A stretch of 64,000 nucleotides of DNA, taken from the NCBI RefSeq assembly GCF_033343995.1, contig NZ_CP137573.1:3071001-3135000 (forward strand), written 5' to 3'. The position numbers were made by a program, and so were the translations under genes. Under the pieces are notes generated by a model. That model had not been told where the DNA came from and did no database searches. It was given only the letters and a program-made list of their open reading frames with translations. This document shows, piece after piece, positions 15,893 to 24,111 of the stretch (the stretch's first letter is position 1; every line of letters starts with the position of its first letter). This DNA is from Streptomyces sp. HUAS YS2. Its GTDB lineage: Bacteria; Actinomycetota; Actinomycetes; Streptomycetales; Streptomycetaceae.

Positions 15893-18670
15893 CTACAGAG
15901 CGGCGCACTGGCCGTGGCGGCTGCCGGTCACGGTGTTCAGGACACCTCGGTTGGTCGGCGGGGGCACGTTGCGCGCGCAGCTGAGCGACCCGCGGATCGT
16001 GTTGCCCACGATCGAGGCCCGGTCGTCGATCGGGAACGGTCCTGCGCCCGTGGTGCCGTTCACCTGGACGGAGCCTCGGATGTTGTTGGAAACGAGTTCG
16101 ACGCCGGCTCGGTTGTCGGTCAGGTGCACGCTTCCGGTGATCCGGTTGGGTGCACAGCCGTCGTCACCGGGGTCGCCCAGGAGGACGAAGCCGGTGGCTC
16201 GGTCGACGGAGACGGTTCCGTCGATCAGGCTGTCGCAGATGGCGAACAGGGTGCCGCGCGACGAAAGGACGCTGCCGTCGATGGTCGAGTTGCCGATGAA
16301 CAGCGCACCTTGTGAGATGCCGTGGACCGTGCCGCCCACGTTCGCGTCGATGATGCAGGTGCTCTCACGGCTGGCGAACACGTCCCGGGGGTAGTCGCCG
16401 GTGATGGTCCGGGTGCACGCCACGGTCTGCGTCAGGCTCGCGGCGTCGCCGGCGAGGTAGTTGCCGTCACCGCTGTACTGGGCCGTGACGGTGTGGCTGC
16501 CGGGCAGCAGGTTCGCGTGGGTGAGCTGCGCCCGCGCGCAGTTCGTGCCGCCGCCGGGGCTCAGTGTCCGGGTGCCCAGCACGGTGGTGCCGTCCCGGAA
16601 GGTGACGGTGCCCGTCGGAGCCGCGGCGGGCGCGGTGCTGGCGCCGCTCGGGCAGACGACCGCCGTGAAGGTTACTGGCCCACCGAACGACGACGGATTC
16701 GAGCTGGAGGTGATCGTGGTGACGGTCGGCGCCTTGCTCACTGTCTGGGTGAGGGCGTCTGCCGTGCTGCCCCGGAAGTCCGTGGTGCCGCTGTAGGTGG
16801 CGTTCACGGTGTGGTCTCCCACGCTCAGCGTGGAGATCGATGCGGAGGTCGCCCGGCCGGTCGTGGTGTCGACCGGGACCGCGCTGCCGAGAGCGTTGCT
16901 GTCGACGGTGAAGCTCGCGGTGCCGCCGTCGGGGACGGGTCGTACGGCCGCGGTGAACGACACCGGCTGCCCGTACACCGACGGGTTGGCCGAGGACGAC
17001 AGCGAGGTCTCGGTGACCTGCGGAATGCTGAAGAACAAGGCGTGGATCGGCGGCGATCCGACGGGGTCACGGCCGCCGGTGTGGCCGGGGAAGGCGCCGT
17101 AGAAGGTGTTCCCGACGGCCTTCAGCTGCTGGTAGTCGCCGAGGACGCGCTGTCGGGCGCAGGTCAGGTTCGGCGGGTTCGGGTTCGGCGGCTGCGGGCG
17201 GGTGTCACAGCCTGTCTGGTCCGTCTGCGGGGACGAGAAGGTCTGCAGCAGCGTGTCGGTGAACGTCGCGCCGTGGTCGGTGCTGCGCGCCAGGTGCGCG
17301 GAGAACACCGGGAAACCGGCGGTGTTGGTGCCGTCGAACGTGTCGTACAGCACGCCGATGGTGCCGTTGTCGAGGACCGCGACCGACGGCAGTGCCGCGT
17401 CGGTCGATGTCGAGATGTTCACTGCCGCACCGATGCTCAGCCCACCGGAGCCGTTCGGGGTGAGCCGACGCATCCGCAGCTGGTTGTTGCCGGTCGCGGT
17501 GTCGGCGCCGTACGCGACGTACACGTCACCGTTGCTGGGGTCGACGGCCGCGTGGTTGTTGCCACCGAGCAGCGCGTTCACGCCGCCGAACTTGTAGCCC
17601 AGGCCCTGGTTGCTGTTCTCCGCAGCGACGACGATGCCGTTGGCGTCACCGTTGAGGGTCCAGGTCTGGCCGTTGTCCGTCGACCGGTTGAGCCGCCAGT
17701 TGACGCTGACGGGCTGGTTGCGCAGCACGCTGTTGGTCTGGTTCGTTCCGGTCGAGGTCTGGTACAGCGAGTACATCGTGCCGTTGCGCGGGTCCTTGGC
17801 CAGGCGCAGGGCACCGTTCGTGACCAAAGGAGTCATGGCGCCGGCAATGTTGTCCCGACTCACGCCGGCGGGCTGGGACGCCGCCGCGCCGTCGTAGACG
17901 GCCACCCGCGCGTCCGGGGCGCCGCCGAAGTCCTGCATGCCGATGTAGGCGTTGTCCTGGTTGGCGTTCGCGGTGTCGCGGTTGATCAGCAGCCACGGCT
18001 GGTCGGTCCCCGTGCGGGCCCCGCTCGTCGCCTGGGTGGGCGGGTTCCCGAACCACCTCCAGTGCGTCGCGTCGGTGGGGTCGTCCGTCGAGCCCGTCAC
18101 CACGTGGGACGTGGCGCAGAACGCGGCTGTCGCGGTGGCGGAACTACAGGTGAGGAACGCGCCGTGGAGGTTGCCGTTGCGGTCGAAGTCGACCGTCTGG
18201 TCGTTCGGGCCGTTCGTCGTGTCGGTCAGGCCGTGGAAGGGGATGGTGGCGCGGTTCGTCCAGGTGATGCCGCCGTCGTCGGAGTAGAGCAGATCCGCGT
18301 TGCCGCCACCGACTCCTGACCAGGACCCGTTGAAACGGGTGATCACGATCTCGTTGGTGTTGGCCGGGTTGATGGCGATGGACGTTTCGTTGCCGCCGCC
18401 GCTGGAGGCCGCCGCCGACGCGTCGATGATGGCCACTCCGGGCGTGGCCTGCACGGCTTTGACGGGGCCGGCACTCTTCGAACGGGGCAGTTTCGTGAGG
18501 TCCGTCGGGCTGCTGAGCAGTTCCCGGTCGGCCGGCGCGGGTGCCGGAGGCGGCGTGTTCGCCCACGCCTGCAGGGGAGCCGTCAGGCCCAGAGTGAGAG
18601 TGGCGGCGAGCACGCGGCCGATTACTGATCGTGAGCGCCTGGGGCCGGGGCGAGCCGGAACAGCTTTCAC
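15893..18670 (-). CDS. large secreted sialidase-fold/Ig-like/beta-helix protein
   Basis: 925 residues. Signal peptide about 1-38 ending near AWANT. Residues about 85-500 look like a BNR/sialidase-type propeller: SDDGGITWTNRA, STDNGQTWTLNG and STDHGATFTDTL are Asp-box motifs. Two bacterial Ig-like (Big) repeats follow at about 510-590 (SSSANPSVYGQPVSFTAAV) and 600-705 (SSSNPSSFGGPVTFTAVV). The C-terminal 200 residues have short repeating strands such as GTVHGISQGALFIGNSTIDG and RGSVQVNGTTG, suggesting a right-handed beta-helix. No catalytic residues can be assigned. Probably a secreted carbohydrate-binding, adhesive or hydrolytic protein. Sits inside the accessory island. Confidence 0.85.
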   Translation of the reverse strand: MKAVPARPGPRRSRSVIGRVLAATLTLGLTAPLQAWANTPPPAPAPADRELLSSPTDLTKLPRSKSAGPVKAVQATPGVAIIDASAAASSGGGNETSIAINPANTNEIVITRFNGSWSGVGGGNADLLYSDDGGITWTNRATIPFHGLTDTTNGPNDQTVDFDRNGNLHGAFLTCSSATATAAFCATSHVVTGSTDDPTDATHWRWFGNPPTQATSGARTGTDQPWLLINRDTANANQDNAYIGMQDFGGAPDARVAVYDGAAASQPAGVSRDNIAGAMTPLVTNGALRLAKDPRNGTMYSLYQTSTGTNQTNSVLRNQPVSVNWRLNRSTDNGQTWTLNGDANGIVVAAENSNQGLGYKFGGVNALLGGNNHAAVDPSNGDVYVAYGADTATGNNQLRMRRLTPNGSGGLSIGAAVNISTSTDAALPSVAVLDNGTIGVLYDTFDGTNTAGFPVFSAHLARSTDHGATFTDTLLQTFSSPQTDQTGCDTRPQPPNPNPPNLTCARQRVLGDYQQLKAVGNTFYGAFPGHTGGRDPVGSPPIHALFFSIPQVTETSLSSSANPSVYGQPVSFTAAVRPVPDGGTASFTVDSNALGSAVPVDTTTGRATSASISTLSVGDHTVNATYSGTTDFRGSTADALTQTVSKAPTVTTITSSSNPSSFGGPVTFTAVVCPSGASTAPAAAPTGTVTFRDGTTVLGTRTLSPGGGTNCARAQLTHANLLPGSHTVTAQYSGDGNYLAGDAASLTQTVACTRTITGDYPRDVFASRESTCIIDANVGGTVHGISQGALFIGNSTIDGSVLSSRGTLFAICDSLIDGTVSVDRATGFVLLGDPGDDGCAPNRITGSVHLTDNRAGVELVSNNIRGSVQVNGTTGAGPFPIDDRASIVGNTIRGSLSCARNVPPPTNRGVLNTVTGSRHGQCAAL

Positions 18671-18813
18671 GCGCGGATCTCCTCGTGGGGAGGTTACGAG
18701 ACGATCAGCAGCGTGATCACCGTGCGTGAGGAGCGCCAGAGGCAGCCCGTAGCGGACACCCCTTCGCCGACGAACTGCACCCCATCAGCCGAGCCTGAGC
18801 GGGCAGCCGTCAC

Positions 18814-19218
18814 TCAGACAGACGGGACGGTCAGCCTCACCGAGACAGTCTCGCCCGCCCGAACGCGTACCTGCGTACCTGTGCCGAAGATGTCCTCGGT
18901 GATCCGGTACGCACCGGGCGGCAGTTCGAATCGGAAGCCGCCGTCAGGCGGCGCGCTGACCGTACTCGCCACCACCCGACCGTGCTGGTCCCGGGCCCGC
19001 ACCGGGTCGCCGTTCACCGGGATCCGGGCTGTGTCCGCGCCGTCCGAGCCTCCTCCGCCGGACCGCGGGTCCCGCCCCGGCGGCCGTACGACCATGCCCC
19101 GTACCGTTCCGGTCGTTTGCTCCGCCCCCGGCCCGCAGCCTACGACCGCCGCCGCGGTCACGAGCAGCAGCCCGAACAGGACCAGCACCTCGGTGCCCCT
19201 GGTGATCCGTGCGTCCAT
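18814..19218 (-). CDS. small lipoprotein with carboxypeptidase-regulatory-like domain
   Basis: 134 residues from ATG MDARITRG, which has GGAGGTGAG about 6-8 nt upstream; the frame extends 18 nt further to a GTG. Signal peptide with a lipobox near AAAVVGC, so probably lipid-anchored at the outer face of the membrane. The mature part has GTVRGMVVRPPG, DGGFRFELPPGAYRI and RVRAGETVSVRL, the pattern of small carboxypeptidase-regulatory/SpaA-like beta-sandwich domains. A Gly/Ser linker lies between. Function unknown; no enzyme residues visible. Confidence 0.75.
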   Translation of the reverse strand: MDARITRGTEVLVLFGLLLVTAAAVVGCGPGAEQTTGTVRGMVVRPPGRDPRSGGGGSDGADTARIPVNGDPVRARDQHGRVVASTVSAPPDGGFRFELPPGAYRITEDIFGTGTQVRVRAGETVSVRLTVPSV

Positions 19219-19330
19219 GGCTCTCACCTCCGCCACCAGCTATGCCCCGTGCACGCGTCGAGGCTTCCCCCAGCCGCCTACTACGAATGCGACGCGAATA
19301 GGGCCCGGCGTGGCCGGACCTCCAGTCGGC

Positions 19331-19640
19331 CTACTCGTCATCGTCCAGCCGGGCGAGTGCGCCTGCCACCCTCTCGTTGAACGCGGCTACCGCCGGGTTC
19401 GCTGCGTGAGCGCTGACCTCCTGCTGGAAGTCAGTGACGTAGCTTTGGAAGCGGGAGGACTGAAGGGATTCGCCACCGTCGACGGCCAGGCCGGCGGTAG
19501 TGACGGCGGCCTCCAGCTCTCCGTTCAGTAGCTGGCTCCGAGCGAGGACCATGCGGCAGAAGCCGAGGGTGCGGGCGTACTTCGGGTCGGTGCTGTCCAC
19601 GGCGCGCTGAGCCTGCTCGACTGCCTCTCGGCGCATCCTG
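19331..19640 (-). pseudogene. C-terminal remnant of an XRE-type TPR regulator
   Basis: About 100 codons reading RREAVEQAQRAVDS, YARTLGFCRMVLARSQLLNG and FNERVAGALARLDDDE, which I recognise as the C-terminal helical (TPR-like) end of the long XRE-family regulators common in Streptomyces. The N-terminal helix-turn-helix and most of the sensor domain are missing; upstream codons to 19810 in the open frame do not look like the family. A truncated gene in the island, probably inactive. Confidence 0.65.
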
Positions 19641-19738
19641 AGGTCACGGAAGCAGTGGCAGGGATCTTGAAGGGGTGTGACCCAGATACGCCAGAAACCC
19701 GCCAGAACTTGATCTTGGCCTGCTGAGTGCCTGACGCT

Positions 19739-19802
19739 GTCGGGGATCTTGGCGATGACGGTCGGCCATGCCCTCGACATCTCAGTCTCCAAGATCCCCG
19801 AC
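19739..19802. terminator. inverted repeat downstream of quinone oxidoreductase gene
   Basis: GTCGGGGATCTTGG (19739-19752) and CCAAGATCCCCGAC (19789-19802) are perfect 14-bp inverted repeats with a 36-nt spacer, just after the minus-strand oxidoreductase gene. It could be a terminator, although the large spacer also allows an end of a small mobile element. Confidence 0.45.
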
Positions 19803-19816
19803 CTCGTCACCCGCGA

Positions 19817-20827
19817 TCAGCTCTGCGTCTCCTCGCGGCGTCCGATAGCGGCCGCATCGGGTACGACGAGCAGCTTGCCGGTGGTGCGCCGAGCCTCCAG
19901 ATCGCTGTGGGCCTGGGCGGCCTCGGACAATGCGTAGCGGCCCGTTACGGTGACCTCAAGCGCCTTGGAGCGCACCCACTCGAACACATCGGCGGCCCGT
20001 CGGAGCAGTTCGGACCGATCGGCGATGAAGTCCCCGAGGCTGGGCCGGATCAGGGTCAGCGAACCGCCGTGGGCGAGCCGAATCGGATCAAACGGCGGCA
20101 CGGCACCACTTGCCGCGCCGAAGAGCACGAGATGGCCGCGGGTTCGCAGGCTGGCGAGGCTCGCGTCGAAGGTGTGCGCGCCGACGCCGTCGAAGACAAC
20201 CGGCAGTCCCTGACCGCCGTTGAGCCGCCTCACCTCGGCTGCGAGGTCGTCGACGGCGGAGGAAAGGATCACCTCAGCGGCCCCGGCACGCTTCGCCAGC
20301 TCGGCCTTCGCCGTGGTCGACGTCGTGCCGATCACCCTGCCGCCGAGATGGGTGATGAGCTGGGTCAAAAGCAGCCCCATGCCACCAGCAGCCGCATGCA
20401 CGAGCACCGTGTCGCCCCCCTGAACCGGGTAGGCGTCCTTGACGAGATAGTGCGCGGTCATGCCTTGGAGGAGCACGGCGGCGGCCGTCTCGAAGCCGAT
20501 ATCGTCGGGCAGCGGCACCAGCCGGGAGGAGTCCACGACGGCCCGCTCGGCATACGTGCCGGGAATCTCCACCCAACCGACCCGGTCCCCGACTGCGACG
20601 TCAGCGACGCCGGGTCCGACTTCGACGACCGTGCCGGCGCCCTCAGCGCCCGGGGTGAAGGGCAGCGGGAGGCTGTACCGGCCCTCGCGGTGGTAGACGT
20701 CGAGGAAGTTGACCCCGGATGCGGCGACCTCCACGACCGCCTCGCCCGGACCCGGCCGCGGCTGGTCCACCATGGCCTCCCGCAGCACCTCGGGACCGCC
20801 CACTTCGTACACCTGAATCGCTCGCAT
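19817..20827 (-). CDS. zinc-independent quinone oxidoreductase (MDR family)
   Basis: 336 residues from ATG MRAIQVYEVG, with GGAGG 5 nt upstream (a longer frame to 20893 has no such site). Medium-chain dehydrogenase/reductase fold: N-terminal GroES-like domain with GVNFLDVYHREGRY and the PGAEGAGTVVEVG segment, then a Rossmann domain with the AAAGGMGLLLTQL NADPH-binding loop typical of quinone oxidoreductase/zeta-crystallin members. The catalytic zinc cysteine and structural zinc cysteines are absent, as in this subgroup. Likely NADPH:quinone or enone reductase in the cytoplasm. Confidence 0.92.
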   Translation of the reverse strand: MRAIQVYEVGGPEVLREAMVDQPRPGPGEAVVEVAASGVNFLDVYHREGRYSLPLPFTPGAEGAGTVVEVGPGVADVAVGDRVGWVEIPGTYAERAVVDSSRLVPLPDDIGFETAAAVLLQGMTAHYLVKDAYPVQGGDTVLVHAAAGGMGLLLTQLITHLGGRVIGTTSTTAKAELAKRAGAAEVILSSAVDDLAAEVRRLNGGQGLPVVFDGVGAHTFDASLASLRTRGHLVLFGAASGAVPPFDPIRLAHGGSLTLIRPSLGDFIADRSELLRRAADVFEWVRSKALEVTVTGRYALSEAAQAHSDLEARRTTGKLLVVPDAAAIGRREETQS

Positions 20828-20929
20828 GACCCCTCCAATATCGGCTCGTCCCTCACCAACCCCGTTGATGGCGATCCGATTCCCGGCAAGCAAACCACCC
20901 GCAAGCCGCGTCCTGACGAGGCAATACCC

Positions 20930-21072
20930 CTAGCGCCGTCGTCCGCGTCCGCCCTGCTGCTTGCCGTTGCGCTTGCTCGGTCTACTGCCGTTGGGCTTGC
21001 CGTTGCGCGCGGCCGGCGCCTGCACCGGTCCGCCCGCACAGGCGACCGTACCGTGCCGCGCGGAGCGGATCA
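20930..21072 (-). other. short frame with basic low-complexity tail
   Basis: From a GTG near 21072 a 47-codon frame runs to TAG at 20930, ending SKRNGKQQGGRGRRR. The composition (N, G, K, Q, R) resembles the disordered tails of RNA helicases and similar proteins, so this may be a remnant. No ribosome site and no body domain are seen. The remainder of the 276-bp spacer between the flanking minus-strand genes holds nothing else I can name. Confidence 0.3.
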
Positions 21073-21103
21073 CCGGACCGGGTGGGGTCGCGGGGCGTGC
21101 AGG

Positions 21104-21973
21104 TCAGCCGGCCGTGTACGCGTAATCGTCGTACAAGCCCAGGAAAGCGCCGACGGTCAGGCCGACGATGAGGGCGTCGATGGCGAGGCCGAGGAGGAAG
21201 AGGGCCACGATGAGCACAGTCTCAGCGGAATTGCGCAGCCACGACTGGCAGGCCGCCACGGTGCCGGGGCGCTCCGGGTGGTAGGCGACCGGGATGTCCT
21301 CGGCGCGGCTCTGGGCGTACATGGCGCGGCTCTGGCCGTGCAGGTCCACGTACACGAAGTTCCCCGTCCCGCCGAACTTGTCGGTCGCGCCTTCGCGCCG
21401 TACCGCCACGACGGTGATGCCCTTGCGGGGCAGGTACCACTGCTTCCAGACGATCTTCAGCCCCATGTAGCCGCCCGTGGTGAGGGCCAGGCCGACGGGG
21501 AGGACGACCAGGACCGACAACCCGAAGACCGCCTGCGCCGTGATACCGACAGCCACGGCGAGCACGACAGTCACGAGGGCGACGGTCTTGAGCCAGAGCC
21601 TGAACACGCGCGTACGCCTGTCCTGCTCGGACTCGGGGGGCTCGGTCAGGGCGCGGACGGTGACGAGGGCCGAACCGTCGGCGGTCTCCCCGGCCTCCTC
21701 GGCGCGCTCGGGCAGGGCCGCGTTGACCGCGTCGGCGAAGACCGTGACGGCCGCCCGGCTCAAGCCGTCGACCCGGTGAACGGCCGGGGCCGCCCCGGCC
21801 GGGGCGGTGAGCTCCACGACGACCGCACTCCCCTCGGCGCGGATCCGCCGGACGGCCTGGAGCGGGATCCGCGTCTCCACGTCCGCCCGGCTCAGTACCA
21901 GGCCGTCGCCTTCGGATTTGAGGACGGCTCCGCCGGAACCACGCAGGACGGGTATGGGTGAGGTGAGGGACAT
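21104..21973 (-). CDS. DUF3592-like membrane protein
   Basis: 289 residues from ATG MSLTSPIPVLRG; the frame is open to 22225 but the extra part overlaps transposase debris. The first about 115 residues form a PH-like soluble domain (GDGLVLSRADVETRIPLQAVRRI). Two membrane helices follow (VALVTVVLAVAVGITAQAVF and LSVLVVLPVGLALTTGGYMG). A small outside domain follows with FVYVDLHGQSRAMY and PVAYHPERPGTVA, like DUF3592, and a last helix near the C-terminus. Role unknown. Confidence 0.75.
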   Translation of the reverse strand: MSLTSPIPVLRGSGGAVLKSEGDGLVLSRADVETRIPLQAVRRIRAEGSAVVVELTAPAGAAPAVHRVDGLSRAAVTVFADAVNAALPERAEEAGETADGSALVTVRALTEPPESEQDRRTRVFRLWLKTVALVTVVLAVAVGITAQAVFGLSVLVVLPVGLALTTGGYMGLKIVWKQWYLPRKGITVVAVRREGATDKFGGTGNFVYVDLHGQSRAMYAQSRAEDIPVAYHPERPGTVAACQSWLRNSAETVLIVALFLLGLAIDALIVGLTVGAFLGLYDDYAYTAG

Positions 21974-22019
21974 GGGCGTGATCGTAGGTGCTGCACGTTT
22001 TCGCCTCTGCCTGATCATC

Positions 22020-22334
22020 TCAGAATGAGGTTCGCGGGCGTCGCAAGCAGATGATGATGCAGGCGAGTTGGAGCAGTGCGGGGTGGAGGTCGGCTCGTAT
22101 CTCATAGCGGATCCGGAGCCGTTTGAACTGGTGGAGCCAGGCAAAGGTGCGCTCGACGACCCACCAGGGGCTGTCCTGCGGGTCTTGGGGCCTTCGCCAG
22201 GGCGTCCCGTCCTTGCCGACCGCACATATCAGGGATCCGGACCGTGGGTGACCACCGGGCGCAGACGACCTCCCGGGCGGCGAACTGTCCCCGACCCAGC
22301 GCACGGTCAACCGAGCGCGCCCAGGCCCAGGCAC
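22020..22334 (-). mobile_element. IS5-family transposase C-terminal remnant
   Basis: The frame ends WVVERTFAWLHQFKRLRIRY, then ICLRRPRTSF and a stop. I recognise this as the C-terminal end of IS5-group transposases in Streptomyces, including the last catalytic Glu in VVERTFAWL. The N-terminal two catalytic Asp residues and most of the protein are missing, and the preceding codons (to about 22437 in another frame) look decayed. No terminal inverted repeats were found. An inactive scar inside the island, between the DUF3592-like and methyltransferase genes. Confidence 0.8.
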
Positions 22335-22433
22335 CCGTCGAACGCAAGAGACCTGGATGAACGACCGCGCCCCGGACTCGTGGGCCGGGGCACAGTGGGC
22401 CGAGTTGCGGAGGCCTTGTGCCCCGGCGGCGTG

Positions 22434-23288
22434 TCACGTGGTCGCGGCGGCTTGCTCCGGCGATGCGGTGACGATCCAGACGGACCCGGGGATGAGGACG
22501 CCCTCCCCAGTCTCGAACTCCTCCAGCGCCTCCTGAACCTCGGCACGGATACGAGAGACGGTCGCCACGTCGAGGGCGCGCAGGTTGTAGCGCGTGGGGC
22601 CCATGGCGAAGAGGAAGTCGGCGGCGTCCCCGGCGTCGACGCCGAAGTTCATGGGGGCCTCGACGGGGACGATGTCGACATCGGTGAAGCCGGCGGCGGT
22701 CAGCACCTGGCGGATGCGCAGGGGGTCGAGGAGGGATCCCATGCCCCGGGCTGCGGGGGACACCTCGCTCAGGAACGGTGAGAGCGCGGCGGTCGCGCGG
22801 GCGTAGGCGCTGTCCGGGCCTCCGGGCTGCGGGCCGAGGAACGCGAGTCGGCCGCCAGGGGCGAGAGCACGCCGGAGATGGGTGAAGGCCGCGATGTGGT
22901 CGTTGAAGAACATGACACCGCCGCGACTGATGAGAGCATCGAATCCCCGTTCGGGGAAAGGATGCACCTGGGCGTCGCTCTGCTCGAAGACGATGTTGGA
23001 GACGCTTTCCGCCGCTGCGTCACAGCGGGCCCGTTCCAGCATGGGCGCGGAGAGATCGATCCCGACCGCGTGGCCTTCGTGCGCCTGCTGCGCGGCGATG
23101 CGGGTGGTGTGGCCGGTGCCGCAGCCGATGTCCAGGACCCGGGCACGCGCGGAGATGCCGGCGGCGGCGAAAAGCGGCGCGTTGAACGCGCCCATCATCG
23201 CGTTGTAGCGCTCGGAGTGTTCGGCCCAGTGGATGCCCTCCCAGTCGTTCCATGCCTCTAACTGCTGCCGGTTGGCGACGGCGCGCAT
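22434..23288 (-). CDS. class I SAM-dependent methyltransferase
   Basis: 284 residues; GGGAGGG lies about 6 nt before the ATG. SAM-binding motif I is VLDIGCGTGHTT (about 51-62), motif II acidic residue in AVGIDLSAPML, motif IV SDAQVHPFPERGFDALISRGG, then a helical cap. Resembles ubiE/arsM-like small-molecule methyltransferases but lacks the paired cysteines of arsenite methyltransferase. Transcribed divergently from a TetR gene over a doubled operator, so probably controlled by it. The acceptor is unknown; detoxification or natural product tailoring is possible. Confidence 0.9.
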   Translation of the reverse strand: MRAVANRQQLEAWNDWEGIHWAEHSERYNAMMGAFNAPLFAAAGISARARVLDIGCGTGHTTRIAAQQAHEGHAVGIDLSAPMLERARCDAAAESVSNIVFEQSDAQVHPFPERGFDALISRGGVMFFNDHIAAFTHLRRALAPGGRLAFLGPQPGGPDSAYARATAALSPFLSEVSPAARGMGSLLDPLRIRQVLTAAGFTDVDIVPVEAPMNFGVDAGDAADFLFAMGPTRYNLRALDVATVSRIRAEVQEALEEFETGEGVLIPGSVWIVTASPEQAAATT

Positions 23289-23308
23289 GGCTCACCCTCC
23301 CTTTTCTA

Positions 23309-23338
23309 CTAGAGTCGACCTCTAGAGTTGGCCTCTAG
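23309..23338. promoter_or_regulatory. two overlapping TetR-type operators
   Basis: CTAGAG-TCGAC-CTCTAG (23309-23325) and CTAGAG-TTGGC-CTCTAG (23322-23338) are perfect 6-bp-arm palindromes with 5-bp centres, overlapping by 4 bp so that the repeat period is 13 bp. They fill the spacer between the divergent methyltransferase and TetR genes. Confidence 0.75.
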
Positions 23339-23353
23339 ATATAGACTCCAGCC

Positions 23354-23989
23354 ATGACTGAGGTCAAGCGGAAGCGCGGCGACAAGTCCCGCGAGACGCG
23401 CCGGAGGATCATCGAGGCGGCCGGCGTGCTCTTCGTCGAACAGGGCTACGGGGCGACCAAGCTTCAGGAGATCGCCGACCGCGCCGGGGTGGCGGTGCAA
23501 ACCATCTACTTCACCTTCCGGAACAAGCCCTCGCTGCTCAAGGAACTCGTGGACGTCGCCATCGCGGGTGACGACGAGCCCGTACCGACGATGAACCGGC
23601 TGTGGTTCACCGAGGTCACGGCCGCTCCCACCGCCGAGTCCGCACTGGCGGCCCTCGTCACCGGCAGCCGCGCGACGCTCGAACGGGTCGCAGCCATCAA
23701 CGAGATGGTCAGGGCCGCGACAGCGTCCAACCCGGAGATCCAGGAGCTGTGGCCGGAACGGACCGACCCTCGGTACACGGTGATCTCGACGGCGACGGAG
23801 TCCCTCATGCAGAAGCCGGGCGCTCATGCCGATCTCACCGCCGAAGAGTCGGCGGACATCGTCTACGCCCTTCTCAGTCCAGAACTCTTCCTGATCCTGA
23901 CCCGCGACCGCGCGTGGCTGCCGGAAAGGTGGGAGCGATGGGCATTCGACACCCTCCGCGCACAGCTCCTGGCGGCGGACACCCACTGA
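23354..23989 (+). CDS. TetR family transcriptional regulator
   Basis: 211 residues. N-terminal helix-turn-helix (about 14-60): RRRIIEAAGVLFVEQGYGATKLQEIADRAGV followed by AVQTIYFTFRNKPSLL, all canonical for TetR. The C-terminal ligand domain is helical and unremarkable. Starts 16 nt after the doubled CTAGAG/CTCTAG operator and faces away from the methyltransferase gene, so it most likely represses both. The ligand is probably the methyltransferase substrate (inference). Confidence 0.93.
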   Translation: MTEVKRKRGDKSRETRRRIIEAAGVLFVEQGYGATKLQEIADRAGVAVQTIYFTFRNKPSLLKELVDVAIAGDDEPVPTMNRLWFTEVTAAPTAESALAALVTGSRATLERVAAINEMVRAATASNPEIQELWPERTDPRYTVISTATESLMQKPGAHADLTAEESADIVYALLSPELFLILTRDRAWLPERWERWAFDTLRAQLLAADTH

Positions 23990-24034
23990 CCACCCACAAG
24001 TGGGTCGCCACCCAGCCGGTCAGCTACGACGCGT

Positions 24035-24062
24035 GACCGTCGACCGTCGACCGTCGACCGCC
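24035..24062. repeat. 7-bp tandem repeat (GACCGTC)
   Basis: Four head-to-tail copies of GACCGTC in the spacer between the convergent TetR and symporter genes; the last copy is imperfect. Too short and simple for a CRISPR. Confidence 0.7.
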
Positions 24063-24111
24063 GAACGGAGCGACCGATGCCCTCCGACCGCAGCCTGCCG
24101 CACGAGGGCTG

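Noticed and set aside
16322..18319. A 665-codon plus-strand frame opposite the large secreted protein
   Set aside because: Shadow frame with Arg/Val/Gly composition and no ribosome site; the minus-strand frame has a signal peptide and domains.
22434..23288. Methyltransferase as ArsM
   Set aside because: It lacks the conserved cysteines that bind arsenite and lies outside the ars block.
24035..24062. Short tandem repeat as possible CRISPR
   Set aside because: The unit is 7 bp without spacers; no cas genes are in the window. Other repeats here also lack unique spacers.
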